Counted from the first letter of the stretch, positions 10,521 to 23,439 are shown. The stretch is DNA of 64,000 nucleotides from Kryptolebias marmoratus (GCF_001649575.2 NC_051434.1:16444691-16508690), one strand, 5' to 3'. The notes: a model not told the origin generated them from the sequence alone. Numbers and translations: made by a program.

Positions 10521-13004
10521 TCAGCATAATGACAGTATGATGTGTGTGTGTGTATGTGACAGTGCATCATCTGTTAATCCACTAACAGGGATTAGAACCA
10601 CAGTCAGTAGATTACAGGAGGGACAGATAGAGATCAGAACCTCCAATCACACATCTCTCCTTCCCCGTCCATACATACACACACTCCATCACCGCTCTCT
10701 CTTTCTGCCTTCCTATTCAGCCATCTCTCCATCCTCAGCATCCGTCTTTATCTCTGCCCCCTCGAACACACAAAGAGGACCTGCAGAGTCACATGGAGGC
10801 ACACAAGGTTGCTTCACCCTTTCGGCTCCTCTCTCCTCCACCACATTCAGCAGAACAAAAATGCTCCTGAAAAGCCTGAGCCCTTCATTCATTTGTCCCT
10901 TCATTCACATATCCCCCCCCCCTCCTCTTCCTCCTGCCGGTTTTTCCCACACACCCCTTCCGATCAGCATTGGAATCTGGGGGTTATTGGTTTTATTTTT
11001 TAGCTTCCTCACACACCGTGAGCATCTTTGCTGTGTAAAGGATTCCTGATAACGTGTGTGCAACCGAACAGAACCGAAAAGGTGAAAGGAGGCAAGCCTG
11101 ACACGCAGCGTGACAAACGATGGTTCGAGGTCACATACGTCTGCTGAGAATTTACACACATTAACACATACGAACATCAGCAAACTCCCTGTTGTCCTAA
11201 TTGATTTGAACTGCAGATCCTTGCAGAGGCGAGGAAATGTGTGTGTTTGTGACTGTGGCAATGACCACGCTGCTCCGACAGAGCAGTGCAGTGAAAGAAG
11301 ACGAGACCCAGTCGACCACAGGCTTTAAATCTAATGCACAACCTCCCCTCTGCCCACCCACGGGATCCTGGCCTACCCCTTCCGCACCATCACTGTCCTG
11401 CTAGAACTAACCACCTGCCAGCCTCCATCCTGATCCTGACCCACATCCTCAGCCTCCACCACCGGCTCCTCTCCTCTACGGTTGGTGCAGGGTGGGACTA
11501 TCCGGCTCACTTGTGCAATCGGCGCCGCACGGGCGTGAGGGCGCTAACAGGTAAAACGAAGAGTAGAGAAGTCCGCTTACCGGCTGGGCGTGCAGGAAGG
11601 GAGGAAGGTGCCTCTGACGCTGCTCTTTCTTCCTTTTGAGGCGAAGCAGGAGTGGGATGCGGGGAACAAAAGAAAAGGACAGAAATAAACGCAAAGTACA
11701 GACACCGGCAGCCAAAGGAAACAAGAGGACTGAGGGGAGGGAAGGTGCTGGAACCAAGGCAGTGTGGCTTCTCTCTGCGATCCTTTATCCCTGTGAGGCA
11801 GGAGGCTTGTGGATTCACCTAAACGCTGAGCACACTGAGCGCACGCACTGCCTCACGCCACACAGCCCTCCCTCTTCCTCTGTCTCTGCACTAAAGACAG
11901 CAGCTGCTGGTCTATAAGAAATGGAACACTATGTCCCCCCTCCCTCTCCCCTTCTCCTCCTACCTCTCTCACTCACAAAGACCCCCCCACACCTCCCCTC
12001 CCATCACATACACACATTCAGTGTCTTCACAACATCCCCCCTCCCCGCTTTGACTAACATCTCCCATACCAGCCTGCTGGCAGTCCGAGGAGAGGGCACG
12101 ACTGTTGTGTTTGTGCGCGCGTGCGGAGAGTTGCATTTCGTGTTTTGACTTTGTTTCTACTGCGGGGTGACTTTATGTGTCCGCATCGTGAAAATGAATC
12201 ATGGTGAACAGTGATGTGCATCAGGTTTTTTTTGTTTTGTTTTGTTTTGCGAAGTGTGTGGGTGATTGGCGAGCAGCTTAGGGGGAAGGAAATTCACATT
12301 ATTTGTGGTTTCTTGTGGTGTGAGTGTGAGGGTGTGTGTCTGTTTACTGTTAGACCAAACTGTTAAAAAAAACTGCGAGAGAAAATGAGAACAAAACTCT
12401 GAAGTCCTGTCAGCGTGTGTGTGGGTGTGTGCTCACCATTTGTTTGCATCGTTTAGCGACAATTCAGGCTGGTGAAATTGCCCATTTAGGACCTTTACTT
12501 TAGGGTCACAGCCTGGACAAAATGGCAGCATTAAATGACCCATGGCTGAATTGTCACTCTCTACGTGTGTGTATTTGTCTGGGTGGACAGAATGTCCATT
12601 GTCTAGAGGTCTTGCAGTCAGACCGCTGCTTATAGCAGCCCTGGAACAGACTAAAGAAAGCTAAAGACCAAATGCTGTGCAGCGCTTACCGCAGTTTATT
12701 ATAGGGGCCAAACATAGGGCCAGAAGGAAGTTAAAAGGATTTGGTGCCCTTTTTTAGTCAGGTCATGGGAGTGACTTTTGGGGGAGTCCAGTTGATGAAC
12801 TGAAAGGTCAAAGGCTGATAGGTCAATAGGACACTCACCATCTTGCAATCAGATGCTAAAAGAGTTTAAAGTGCTTTACTCTGAACTTTGTCACACCTCT
12901 ACTCCGTATTCTCAAAAGAAATCTTGAAAAATGTGGCTTCAAGGTTGGAATTTATGGTCTGAACTTTGAAATAGTCAATCAAAATATAAATTTAGAAATG
13001 TAGC
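10521..13004. other. Pyrimidine-rich non-coding stretch with one exon-like segment
   Basis: 10620-12130 is strongly C/T-rich on the plus strand, with runs such as CCCCCCCCC at 10912-10922, so it generates many spurious open frames in several registers. One segment, 11491-11550, has an AG acceptor after a pyrimidine tract and a CAG/GTAAAA donor, but its translation matches nothing I know. GT-rich patches occur near 12240-12440. No gene is called. Confidence 0.4.
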
Positions 13005-13215
13005 ATTCCTTAAAGAAATGCATATTGCCTGCCACCTTGCATGCAAATGTTTTAAACACAGATTTTGAGCAATCCATTAGTATGTTTTGGGAATTACTCT
13101 CAACTACTGCACCGCCAAATTTGACCTCGGTATCTGTAAAATTTATAAAGTTACAGCCATTTTTGGGGTTTGTTAAGGTTAGTTAGATGTAGCGGCCATT
13201 TAGAATCGGGTTGAC
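13005..13215 (+). repeat. Dispersed repeat family B, copy
   Basis: It shares the blocks GGGAATTACTCTCAACTACTG, AAATTTGACCTCGGTATCTG and GCGGCCATTTAGAATCGGGT with the copies at 17980-18235 and 47948-48300. No coding content. Boundaries are approximate. Confidence 0.6.
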
Positions 13216-13329
13216 TATGAAAGTTGATCAGTTGTACTTCCTGAGAGATTCACTTATTTCTGTCAAGCACCCACACGCATACCGACAATTCAAATGTCAA
13301 AATAACATTCAACGCTGGCTTAAAGAAAA

Positions 13330-13780
13330 GCATAAAATAAGTGCAACAAGCTGCATTGTTGGCCCAGAAAAATTGCTTTGTAATATTAATGTGGAAGTCA
13401 GATTTCTGACCAGCCTCAACCCTAAAATCCAACATGGCTGACTCATGCACGAGAAGCTGTGATAGCTGCATAAATGAACTATTTATTTTCACTTCTGTCT
13501 GCTTGTATCCCAGTAATCTGATCACACGCACAGTATTGTCCAACCACTATCAGTAAACGTGTTGTTTAAACACTGTTTAAATGCTCTAAATGCAGAGAAA
13601 ACCATTGTTTTCAACTTATATTGCTAACAGTAGTTAGCCTGGTCACTGAGCTCAACAATTAGCAAATCCTACTGGTTTTCTGACTTGCAACTGGAACAAA
13701 GTTAAGACGTGTTCAACATCATTCCCAGATCCGGGCTCTGACTTCCAAGGTAGATTAAATGCAGCATAATTTCTTAGATA
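13330..13780 (+). repeat. Dispersed repeat family C, copy
   Basis: It shares CTCAACCCTAAAATCCAACA, TTTTCACTTCTGTCTGCTTG, GCTAACAGTAGTTAGCCTGG and CCCAGATCCGGGCTCTGACT with the copy at 32300-32690, and the first two blocks with 49930-50095. It lies directly after a family B copy, so B and C could be parts of one composite element. Confidence 0.55.
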
Positions 13781-15819
13781 GCTAAAAAATAAGTAAGCAA
13801 ACAAGTAAGCACAGATTACCATATATGCCAGCATTTTCCAGTTAACCATCAGTGCCCTTATGAAGTTTACACTTATATGAGATCATAATTTGTGAATTAA
13901 TAAATAAGGAATAAAACCTAACAGTATTACCAGCTACATCTTCACTGCATGCTAAAGCTAAACATAAAACAAAGGAAAAGTCAGATGTCTAAAAGCACAT
14001 ACAGTACTTCCTGTTTCTGTGGTTGCATCTGAGAAGTGGATTTTTCTTACTGCTACTTTCACATCATCAAACATTCTCCAGCATTGCTTAACTCACAACA
14101 CAAGAGCTGCCTGGGATCACAAGCAAATGTTACAAAGTTTCTTTCTTGCCCCAGCTTCCCTGTGAAACTACAATAGAAATCTTATAAAGACGAACAAGTG
14201 AACACGCTACTGGAGCTGATGTGAATCTTTATAAATGTATGACCCCTGTCATATTTCATCCTTTCATCACTATCATTCAATCTCCAAATGTGGCAAGAGT
14301 TTGTAATCCCAACATCACTTCAACAAAAACGTAGATGTTTAACAGTCTGACAGTACCTTGCATCTATTTGATCAGTAGGTTTAGCACCAAAACTACTGAG
14401 GATACACTCAAACGTATAGAGTTCAGAAACTTTTATTTGTTGGGGCTGCTCTTTCTTATTTTTTTAAATAGTGCAACACAGATGAGGTTAGTGTATTTAT
14501 CAAAATCTGTAAAGTTCTTAAATAACGGGAGACTTCAGTTTCACACCTACACGTAGAATCACCACCCCCCGAGTCAAATGTGCAAAGAAACAGATGTTCT
14601 GTTGAAGACGAGAAAGGTCGGGGGCAGTTTTGACTGCTGTCTGTTAGTAAATGTTTTGTTTTTTGTTTTTACCCAGCGGAGAGTGTTGGGGGAGGGGGAG
14701 TTGAGGGGGCACCTCCTCCTGGCCATCTGAAGTCTGGCTAACAGATTAATTACACACATCTCACAATCCTGTGAAATTTAATTCTGTTGGCGGTGAACTC
14801 ACACCTTTGTCTGTGTGTGTCTGTTCTTGTTTTTACATCAAGACGGGGCCGAAAGGTGACTCAACACCATTTTACGAGGGACTCTTGAAATTTGAGGACC
14901 AAATGCCAGTCGTCAGTATTACAGAGTAATTTTTGAGAGGTAAGACATGGTTTTAGGGTTCAGGCTTTTAATTATAGCTATGGTAAAGCTTGGGTTACTG
15001 AGCAGAGTTGGGTATTTAGCTAAAACTGTCATGGTTAGGTTAAGGTGCTACAGAATGCATTTTGTCAATGAAAGCTCTCTGTGTTGCGTTCATGTGACAA
15101 ACTGAACAACGCTTATTGCAGGAACCATCTGATTATCACCTGATGTGGGCACACCGCACTAAGAGACAACATCTCTGCAGACCAAGATGAATAAATAACC
15201 TGTATCCAAGGATACCGAGGGAGGAGGATGAGTAAGTCCATTTGCATAAGCTGCAGGGGAAAGTTAGCTTCCAAAGGTGCCTACTGTGAGCAGTTCTTTG
15301 CTTTATAAACAGAGTAATGATTGCTAAGCCTGCTTAAGTGGACAGAGGTCTAAAGCCCTGTAAATAATTAAGACTGTGTTTAACTCACCATTAAATTCAC
15401 ATCTGGAGCGGAAATGAAAGCACTATTGTTTGTTTTACCTGTCAATTGTGAGGCACAGTAAGGCAACTAGCTGTTTTTTTTCGAGACCCAGCCTAAAATG
15501 TAGCGGTCTATTTAGCTGAAATATTAATACCAAAGCATCATTGCCAACAATCGTAAGGTGGAGAACCTTGGATTATTTATACAAAGCCTGTTACTTTTTA
15601 GGTCAATTTTCCCTGCCTGCTTTCCATGCAGGCTGTGGCATTTAGGTCTGTCCTTGAGGCAGTTAGTTTCACCACAAAGAGTATTTTGTTTGTTTGTTTG
15701 TTTGTTTTTCATAAACTTTTACAATGTGTAAACTGAACTTCCGCCATTGTGGGCACCAATAAAAGAGATAGGAAGCTCAAAAAGAAGATAAATATTTGAA
15801 GGTGTAATTTATATATTTT
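13781..15819. other. Non-coding sequence, no gene seen
   Basis: Unique-looking AT-rich sequence. It contains a short (GTTT)n run at about 15688-15707. No exon or RNA gene is recognised. Confidence 0.4.
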
Positions 15820-16010
15820 TTAGTGGGTTTCCATGAAAAGGTTATTAACAATTAATAGCTTACCAGCTGTAGAAAGGTCTTCAAAGGAGCTCAATCTGAA
15901 GAAGGAAGATGAGCTCTGACCAGACTGATGAGATAACGGCTCGTTCGAGCCAAATGCTGCAAATGAAGTGCTACAGCTAGCTGCTGCTGCTTTATCTTCC
16001 ATCAGCTGTT
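15820..16010 (-). repeat. Dispersed repeat family A, fragment
   Basis: Read on the minus strand it carries the family A signature GCAGCAGCTAGCTGTAGCAC, then a CTTTCTACAGCTGGTAAGCT block and TATTAATTGTTAATAACC. A plus-strand fragment around 16370-16470 (GACCTCGACTTCTGGGTTCC) resembles 61545-61575 of another copy. Confidence 0.5.
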
Positions 16011-17979
16011 AGACTGCACAACCAACATTGATCCCGACAAATCAAATAAACTGTTTGCATTCCTGCTGCCTCTTGCACAGGTCACCATGTTCTTGTACGA
16101 CACCTGTAAAGTTCCACTTCATCGCGGTACAGTTGCATATTTTAATGTCTACATTTACTGTTTAGTAACCGTGCAGCTTTTTACTCAGTATTTTTGTTAC
16201 AGTTGTATATATTTTACAGCAGCAAGGTAAGAACTATGGGAATCAACGAAGGTCAACACCTGAAGAAAGTAAGTGTGTGTTTTTTTAGTTTTATCGAAGG
16301 TAATGTTTCATTTGTTAACATCGAGGAGGCAGTGTATAAAACATGTCCTGGGACCAGCCTGCAGGGAAGTTTGGTCTTGTTCTGACCTCGACTTCTGGGT
16401 TCCAGTCTATAAATACCACTGTTTTACTATAAATATTCAAATTAAACGTTAGTCTACACAAATCTGGATATTTTACTGTGCTGCAGTGCACTAAACAGAT
16501 TATTCTATTTCCTTCATGTATTTCCTTCACTGAAAAAAGTGAAATCACCGTTATTACATTGAACTCTTTTCCTCATCACAAGTCTTCCATCATCCTTTTT
16601 CCCTGGTCATCTTCATCACTCCCTCCCTCCACTTCTTCCCCCTGCTCCTCTTCCTCTACATCACATGTCTCTCCTCCTCCTGCTTGAGCCACTGTCCCCC
16701 TACCTGCCTGCCTGTGCTGGTACAGCCCCTTCTTTCTGCCTTTGTCAATGCATTTTGCCCTTATAAGGAGAGAGCACAGGCAGACTGTACTAACTGCATG
16801 AGCTTGGCAGGGGTGCTGCTGGGGCAGGGAGACCTCATCGGCCATCGCGACAGGGTGGGGTGGGAGGAGGGAGGCTGTGGAGAAAGGTGGACGAGTTGGA
16901 GGGGGCGTCGGGGTGGAAATGAGCCACCGCGTTTATCTCAATGAATCCCAAGTAAGATGACAGAAATAGGCACAAGGGAAGGTGGGGTGGGAGAGAGAAG
17001 CTCAGAGATGGTGAGAAGAGGCAGGTGGAGGTACAGTACCATGTAGGGGGGATGCTCAGATGTTCAATCAACAGGAAAACTTAGTCCAAACAGATAACAT
17101 ACGTTTATGGTTTTATTTTCTGAGTGGCAACGGTCTGAGCAGAGTCTGCATCCTGCTAGCTCAGCAGCTGCCCACATACTCGTCGATGTACGCAGAGCCT
17201 AACATTTGGCTGGTGAGAGTCACGGAGGGAGAGTGTGGGCTTCAGTGTGGATGTTTGTGTTGCAACGTGACCAATCCAGGCTTCAGATCTTCTCTTTTTT
17301 TTTTTTTTGTTCATGAGAGGAAGGTGCTCCTTTGACTGGACAAACGTGATTGCAAAACTAAATACGGTGCGGTGACACAACCTGATTATTCACTCACATG
17401 CACACCGAGATGAATGGTGCAGTAAATATATTATTTTTATTTGTAGATTAAAATGTTCGAATGTATTTTGATTTTGAATGTCAAGTCACAACTATTCTTT
17501 TAACCATTACAGATAAGTGTCAAACAAATGAAGCAGTGCTGCTAACAGTTGAAGTAAGTATTGATCAAATCGACAAAACACAGGATATTCAATTTCTAGT
17601 AAAAAAGCGTCACATGACCAGGGCAGATCATCAGCGTTTCCTGTTAGTTTTGACCTACAGAGTAAATCTGATGCAATTCATCGTGAGGAACAGCTTCTAA
17701 AATTCCCTTATTGCACAAAAGAAATCTCTTTTTTTTTTCAGCAGACTTCTTCTGATTTCAGAATTTGATTATTATTTAGTTTTAGTTTCTTTGTCAAACA
17801 GGGACAACATCCATCACACATGTCACAATAATCTCAAAGAAGAAAAGGTATTTGGGTTTAGCAGCTGGCTAATTTTCCTCCGTAGTCACCATGGCAGGTA
17901 AACACAATAATGATTTTAAAAAAGTAACAGTTTTTTGAAGGAATCAATATTCCCAGCCAAGTTTTTCAAACCTGATCTG
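16011..17979. other. Non-coding sequence with a pyrimidine-rich tract
   Basis: 16560-16690 is C/T-rich and 16850-17050 is G-rich, which explains the open frames on both strands. Long T runs occur at 17295-17308 and 17728-17739. I recognise no exon. Confidence 0.4.
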
Positions 17980-18235
17980 TCAGAGCTCAGAGTACGTGTT
18001 GGGGATGACTCTCAGCTACTACCACACTGCGTTTTAGCTCAATAGCTGCAAATTTGACTGGGTTAGAGCCATTCTTGTGTACACTAAGGTGAGCTGGCTG
18101 TGGCAGCCATCTTGAATCGGGTTCACTCCAACAGCTAATCAGTTACAAATATATATCCAGTGATTCTTTCCGTAAAGTTTCATTAAAATCCATCTGCTGG
18201 TTCATGAGATATTTTGCTAACAGACAAATCAAGAG
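17980..18235 (+). repeat. Dispersed repeat family B, well-preserved copy
   Basis: It contains GGGGATGACTCTCAGCTACT, GCAGCCATCTTGAATCGGGT and TCATGAGATATTTTGCTAAC in order. This is the most complete family B copy in the window. No protein is encoded. Confidence 0.65.
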
Positions 18236-18904
18236 TCAATTACATTATTGCCCAAGCTTTAAATATGAAGCATGATCACTCAGAGCTTGTTAGAGTGCGT
18301 ACAAATTAAAATTATATGACAATAAATAATGAAACTCTTGAAATAAGATAAAATGGAGTATTTTCCCCTCCAGTGCTCATGAGCGTCTGAGCCCATTCGT
18401 GCTTGTTGGTTCAGCTGCAGCTTTTTGTCAGCGTCGCACGTCTCCGGCAGCAGGAGGTCTGGTCTGCCTGTGAATCCGGGGCAGGTGCTAATTGGGTCTG
18501 AACTTTCTGAATGGAGGAGCCCTCCCCATGGATGGAGGTGCCTGTGAAACAAGAGGGTCCTCCTGTGACGTGTAGTTGTTTTTTTTTTTTGGTTTTTTTT
18601 GGGGGGGGGTTGTGTTCCAGCATGCACACAACACACCGGTGTGTCAGCGTTGCCTCAGGCTGCATAAACACACCTCCTCTCTGCGCACCCCCATCCGTCT
18701 CAGAGGACCCCTCGCTTTGCTGCGTTGGTAGGAATGACATCCTTTCGGGAATTTCGTGGGAAGCGAGACGCAAATCCACTGAGTCACAGGTTTCTGAGTG
18801 GAGTAGAAGAAGGAGCTCATAAAACCAACACGGCACTAAGTGTTTCAGCCTCCATGAATCAAGGAAAGGAAGTATATGCTTTTTTTTTTTTTTTCAGGCC
18901 ACTA
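18236..18904. other. Non-coding sequence with homopolymer runs
   Basis: Contains T runs at 18581-18600 and 18880-18894 and a G run at 18601-18609. Open frames here cross these runs and look spurious. Confidence 0.4.
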
Positions 18905-19340
18905 TCAGTGTGAAACTTTTTAATCTCTGGCAGCCTGAGGGCAATGGATCATCTCATCTGAATAAATCCCCCCGAGAGCCAGAATTCAAAGCCCCATTAC
19001 AGCCCATGAGAGACAAACATAATAGATTATATGAATAAATATCATCTTCATTCAGAAGTTATTTGGAAATAAGCCCCTGCTCACCATTTTCCCCTTAATG
19101 AAAAGTGAATTATCTGCTTTCTATCGCAATCCCGAATCAGTAAACTGATTTTCCCCTGCAGTAATTAGGAAACTAAGACAGCTGAGAAGAAAACGAGCCT
19201 TGATATCTCTCCCGGGCGCGTCAGTTATGCAAAGAGGCTGTGATGTAACCTAAAAGAGGAGCTGAAGTTTATTGGATGAGCGAGTTGAAGGGCGCGCAGC
19301 TGATGAGCGCTTTCACCGACCCAAAATAAACCCTCATTGT
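18905..19340. promoter_or_regulatory. Candidate conserved non-coding element (enhancer-like)
   Basis: This stretch is repeat-free, free of simple sequence and stop-rich in all frames. It is dense in homeodomain/POU/SOX-like cores: ATAATAGATTATATGAATAA, TGCAGTAATTAGGAAAC, TTATGCAAAGAGGC and TTATTGGATGAG. The texture contrasts with the repeat-laden flanks and is typical of vertebrate developmental enhancers. This is inference from composition. Confidence 0.35.
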
Positions 19341-20383
19341 GGCAAAACGTCTTAAAGTGGTTTCAATTTTAGATCATTTCCAGCTCATAAATAGGTAATA
19401 AATACACATTCGCTGGTCATTTCATCGGTTACTTCTGTCAGAGGTCTACAGTGGCACAAGCTCAAGACAACGGCATGTAGACACGATCAAACCAAGCAAG
19501 GGATTTACTGAAGATGATAGAATGATCTACTGGGGATTTTTTCTGGGCAGGAATGGCTCGAACAGACAGAAGAACCATAGCGCAGGAAATAAATTATTAG
19601 AACCAGGAATAACCCGACACGTCCATCATCTGAAGATTGGACAAAGGGAGGATTTGAACAACTTTACTGGAAAGCATTTATACAGACGAACAGAATAGTA
19701 GAATAAAAATCTTTCTATCTAAAACCAGTGGGGGTCACGATTATGAAATGTTGAGTCTTTCTTTGAGACCCCCTAACCCATTAAAGACCACAGTATCCTC
19801 ATCATCTGATGAAGAAATTCTACAGAAAGCAGCCACTTCTCACACAGATTCCTGTAACACGAGTGTTTTCAGCGTGCTGTAAGGCCTTCACAGGACGCAC
19901 CATTTGACCTACACCTTGAGGGGTCCGGCAGCATTCCCACTAAGTTATTTATAACCTACAGAAACTGTGTGCTCAGTCGGCTCCCTTCCACTTCCGTCAG
20001 TCCAGCTCTCTGTAGTTCTGTATCAAACAGACTAGGGAAGCCTCTGTTTGGCTGCTGTTAATAGTCATTCCCAAACTACAAAGTGGCTGCTTCAGTTCAG
20101 GTAGCCTATAAAAGAAAAACGATTGCTGGGTTGAATCAGATGTACGGCGAATATACAACAAAAAGAACAAAAGAAAAAGAAAAATATGTATCTTTTTAAT
20201 TTTTTAGGCATTAGGATTCAGTCTGGCTCTGCCACCACACGCGCTGACCACACTACCCTGGCAAAACAAAGGTTTGGGCCGGTTTAGTCCAAGCGTTTAA
20301 GATTTAAATGTCCAATCTGTTTGGCTTCGACTTTATGTCCAGTCACCTAAAGATTCATTAATAAAATGTTGCCTTTCATTGAC
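19341..20383. other. Non-coding sequence, no gene seen
   Basis: 19440-19700 resembles decayed mobile-element sequence but I could not assign it. No coding exon or RNA gene is recognised. Confidence 0.35.
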
Positions 20384-20938
20384 TTAGGTCGTATTCAGAC
20401 CTGACACATTTGGTCCGCTTTAATCAAAGCAGAGTCCGTTTCCAGCGTTGGTCCGGACTTTTTTTGCAGGTGTGAATACAGTCATGTGGATCAAACAACC
20501 GGGCCGAGACCCGCTTTTTGAGGTGGTCTCGGTCCGCTTCCAAACGAACTCTGGTGTGAATACAGACCGGACTTGAATCGAACTAACTACGTAAAGCATG
20601 CGCCTTTTTGGACTTCACGGGCCACCGTTGCTAAGCATCATGGGACAAATGGCATTATTTCATTGAATGAGCTGCTCTTGAATTTCAAAATGATTCTGTA
20701 ATTGTACCAACAGAACGAATGTGCACATAACAAATGCAGCACGCAGGACTTCCATCTTTATTTCCGTCTCTGTGCTCTGTGCTCCAACCGCTGCCCCCGT
20801 CTTTCTGTCCAATGGGAGCAATGACCGTCACCCACGTGGCTTTGTTTATAAATTATAGTCCGCTTACAAAAAAGCACAATGTGAATGCAAACCGCACCAA
20901 ATGAAAAAAATAAAGTCCTGGTGTGAATACACCCCTAT
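20384..20938. mobile_element. Non-autonomous DNA transposon, about 555 bp
   Basis: The ends are imperfect inverted repeats. The left end is TTAGGTCGTATTCAGACCTG, and the right end, reverse-complemented, is TAGGGGTGTATTCACACCAG. Internal repeats of GGTGTGAATACA and GGTCCG-type motifs recur near 20470, 20550 and 20920. There is no transposase frame. The TTA at the left edge hints at a PIF/Harbinger-like TWA target site, but the right flank does not give a clear matching trinucleotide. Confidence 0.5.
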
Positions 20939-21719
20939 TTTAAAATGATTTCAGGAAATTGGGGGCCGGATGTAGATCCCTCAGTGACCGCTTCTCGCCC
21001 TCGGGCCATATTTTGCTCACGTGCGCTCTAGGGGTATCTGAAATGAACTTTGTGGAATATTTGTCATACTGAAGGCCCAATTTCAAAAAACATGCGTCTT
21101 TTAATCCAACCCCAAGCATCTGAATGTAGAGAAGACTCGCGAATTAGCGTCTCTACTAGTTTAGCGATAGCGTGTTTTTTTGCAGTAGCAACGTTGACTT
21201 TTACCACAGTGAGGACATTTTTTTTGTGACACTTGACTCCTAAACTACGGACTGCACCTTTAAGTCAACACTTGAGAATGCTGGAAGGTTAAATGGATGA
21301 AAGCTTTGTTTTATGTAGCTACATGCTATTTAGCACGTAAACTGCTGTTACAATCCTTTTCCTGCTTGCTCTGTCAGGAAAGATGGACGTCACTGAGACT
21401 GAAGGAAGGAGACACATGTCAGCAACTCGTGTTTGGGTTACATGAGTAGAAGAAAGGAGGTGTGTGTGTGTGTATCTGTTTTAGTGCCAGTAGGGGAAAA
21501 CTAGAGGGATCGGTGGAATGGGGGTGCCCCAGAAACTGGCAGTTGCCCATCTCCCTTCCCCCACCCTGGCTATCCAAATATTGTTGTGCCAAACCAGAAA
21601 AGCAAGGAGGGATGGAGTAAAGTCAAAGAGGATGCCAACATGTCCTCCACCAACCCCACCAACCCCACCCCCCTCCTGGATCATCCTCCCGCTCTGCCTG
21701 CTGCTCTTCCTCCATTCAA
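20939..21719. other. Non-coding sequence, no gene seen
   Basis: Includes a short GT run at 21461-21472 and a C-rich patch at 21640-21690. Opposite-strand open frames at 21480-21870 arise from this C/G bias. Confidence 0.4.
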
Positions 21720-22130
21720 ACGCTATAGCCACAAACAGATCCCGGATTAATGTGGCTTTAGAGCGTAAGCACACATATTCCCGTCATAGTGTAAATCGCT
21801 GCTCGTCAACTGCTGGCTCGCAGGCCAAACGCGGCCTGGGAAATCGTTCCATTAGGCCGATGAAGTGTTAAGCTGTTAATAAATCGAACCCGAAAGCAAC
21901 ACAGCAGTCAGTTCGCCTGCCCTCGACGCGTTATTAGGCTCAACTCGGCCAGAGTAAAACCTGCCACTGAGCGCAATACAGCTGTTTTTAGCTCACTACG
22001 ATGAGAGAAGCACTGGATTATGGGAAACTCGAGTACAAATCCAGCATTTAGCTGGTTTATTTTCTCATTTCATCCAAGCTATGCTAATTGGATAGCCAAA
22101 CCAGGGCCCCGATTGTTTTGTTATTTCAGG
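21720..22130. promoter_or_regulatory. Candidate conserved non-coding element
   Basis: Mostly repeat-free sequence with ATTAATGTGGC, GCGTTATTAGGC, CATTTAGCTGG and TATGCTAATTGGATAG (octamer-like ATGCTAAT). A short part, 21795-21840 (CGTCAACTGCTGGCTCGCAG), resembles a hAT-element end and lowers confidence for that sub-segment. Confidence 0.25.
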
Positions 22131-22589
22131 CTTATGCAACACTTTTTAAAAAAAAAAAATGTCATACCAATGTGTCAGAACACTACATCAGCTAATATTA
22201 AACCTCTACACTTTTTGCACGACACTGTTTGTTTAGTTTGTTGCTGTTTCCTCAACCGAACAGCGTCCGTGTTTCCAGCCTCGAGAGACGGACATTTGAC
22301 CATTAATACACATGTTGTTCAGACATTTTTGACAATAAGTTGTTTCATAAGCCTGAAAAGTTGCATAAAACATGCTAACGTTTGGTTTAAGCTAACCATT
22401 AGCCTAGCCTGGAGGAAGACATTAGTAACTTTTACTTAGTAACTGCCATTTTTAAAAAATTTCCAGACTAAATTAACATTTTGGGAGCTTGTTTATCAGT
22501 TGGCAGCAGAAACCGAAGTAAAAATAAACAGACTGGCCAGGTTTTTTTTTTTTTTTAAATGTGTCCAAATTTTGTGTAGTTTATGGGAA

Positions 22590-22830
22590 ACAACTACTTC
22601 TCTTTCTGTCAGTCCTGACCCTGAAATACACTCCGTCCTGTGCTCTACATCCCGCCATGATCCTATTTAAGTCGAGACCGGAGCGTCTCACCGTCCCCCT
22701 GCTTGTCCAGACTTCTCCTTTCCCCCTCAGGCTGAGGTGATTAACAGTAATAAGGATCAACAATGCATGATAATGTGAATTATAATGAGCCGACAGCCGC
22801 GGCCTTCGACCTTGTGCTCCACACGAGGAC
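22590..22830. promoter_or_regulatory. Candidate conserved non-coding element
   Basis: The core around 22735-22815 (AGGTGATTAACAGTAATAAG, CAATGCATGATAATGTGAAT, TTATAATGAGCCGAC) is repeat-free and rich in homeodomain-like sites. No exon is detected. The call rests on composition only. Confidence 0.3.
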
Positions 22831-23439
22831 AGTAGCCCTGCGGGGGGGACAGGACAAAGACAAAACCACGCCTGACTCGGGGTTAGCATAAGTGGAAAGG
22901 ACACGGGACACCTCGAGGCGGGGGGGGGTCTGTGAGGCTCTCAACGCAGCGTGCACACAAAGAAACGTGAGACTGTCGGTTTCTTCTCAACTGTGGCTCC
23001 CAGCGTTCACAAATGACAACAATCAGGTCATGTTTTAGCTGCCGCTTTTAGTTGTGCTCGAAAAATTAATCGCCCTCGACTTCTTCAAAAGCATTTTGGT
23101 TTCGATTGGGTGTCGCTTTCGCTTTGTGAGCAGCCAAGTTCGGTTAGGATGATGTTGGTTTTTTAAATTTGTTTATTTTACAGTAATGGTTGCGTGATGA
23201 AAATTGCATCATTTTTGTTCTCGTCGCGGCTTCGTCCGCCCCTCCGCGACAAAAAGCTCACGCCAAACCTTTTCTCACAGGGGTTTGCACCAAGTGTTGT
23301 GTGATTGGTCAGAAGTTGTTGATGAGAAAAGCTTTAATGAGCTTTAATGGAGTCTGTTCCAGCAAAACTTAGAAAACCTACGAGCTTAAAATAAAAAAAA
23401 AAGTTTAAAAAAGCTTGTTTAGATAATTGTAGTAAACTA

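Noticed and set aside
10537..11261. Long open frames on both strands
   Set aside because: They result from pyrimidine-rich, low-complexity sequence; no homology and no consistent splice structure.
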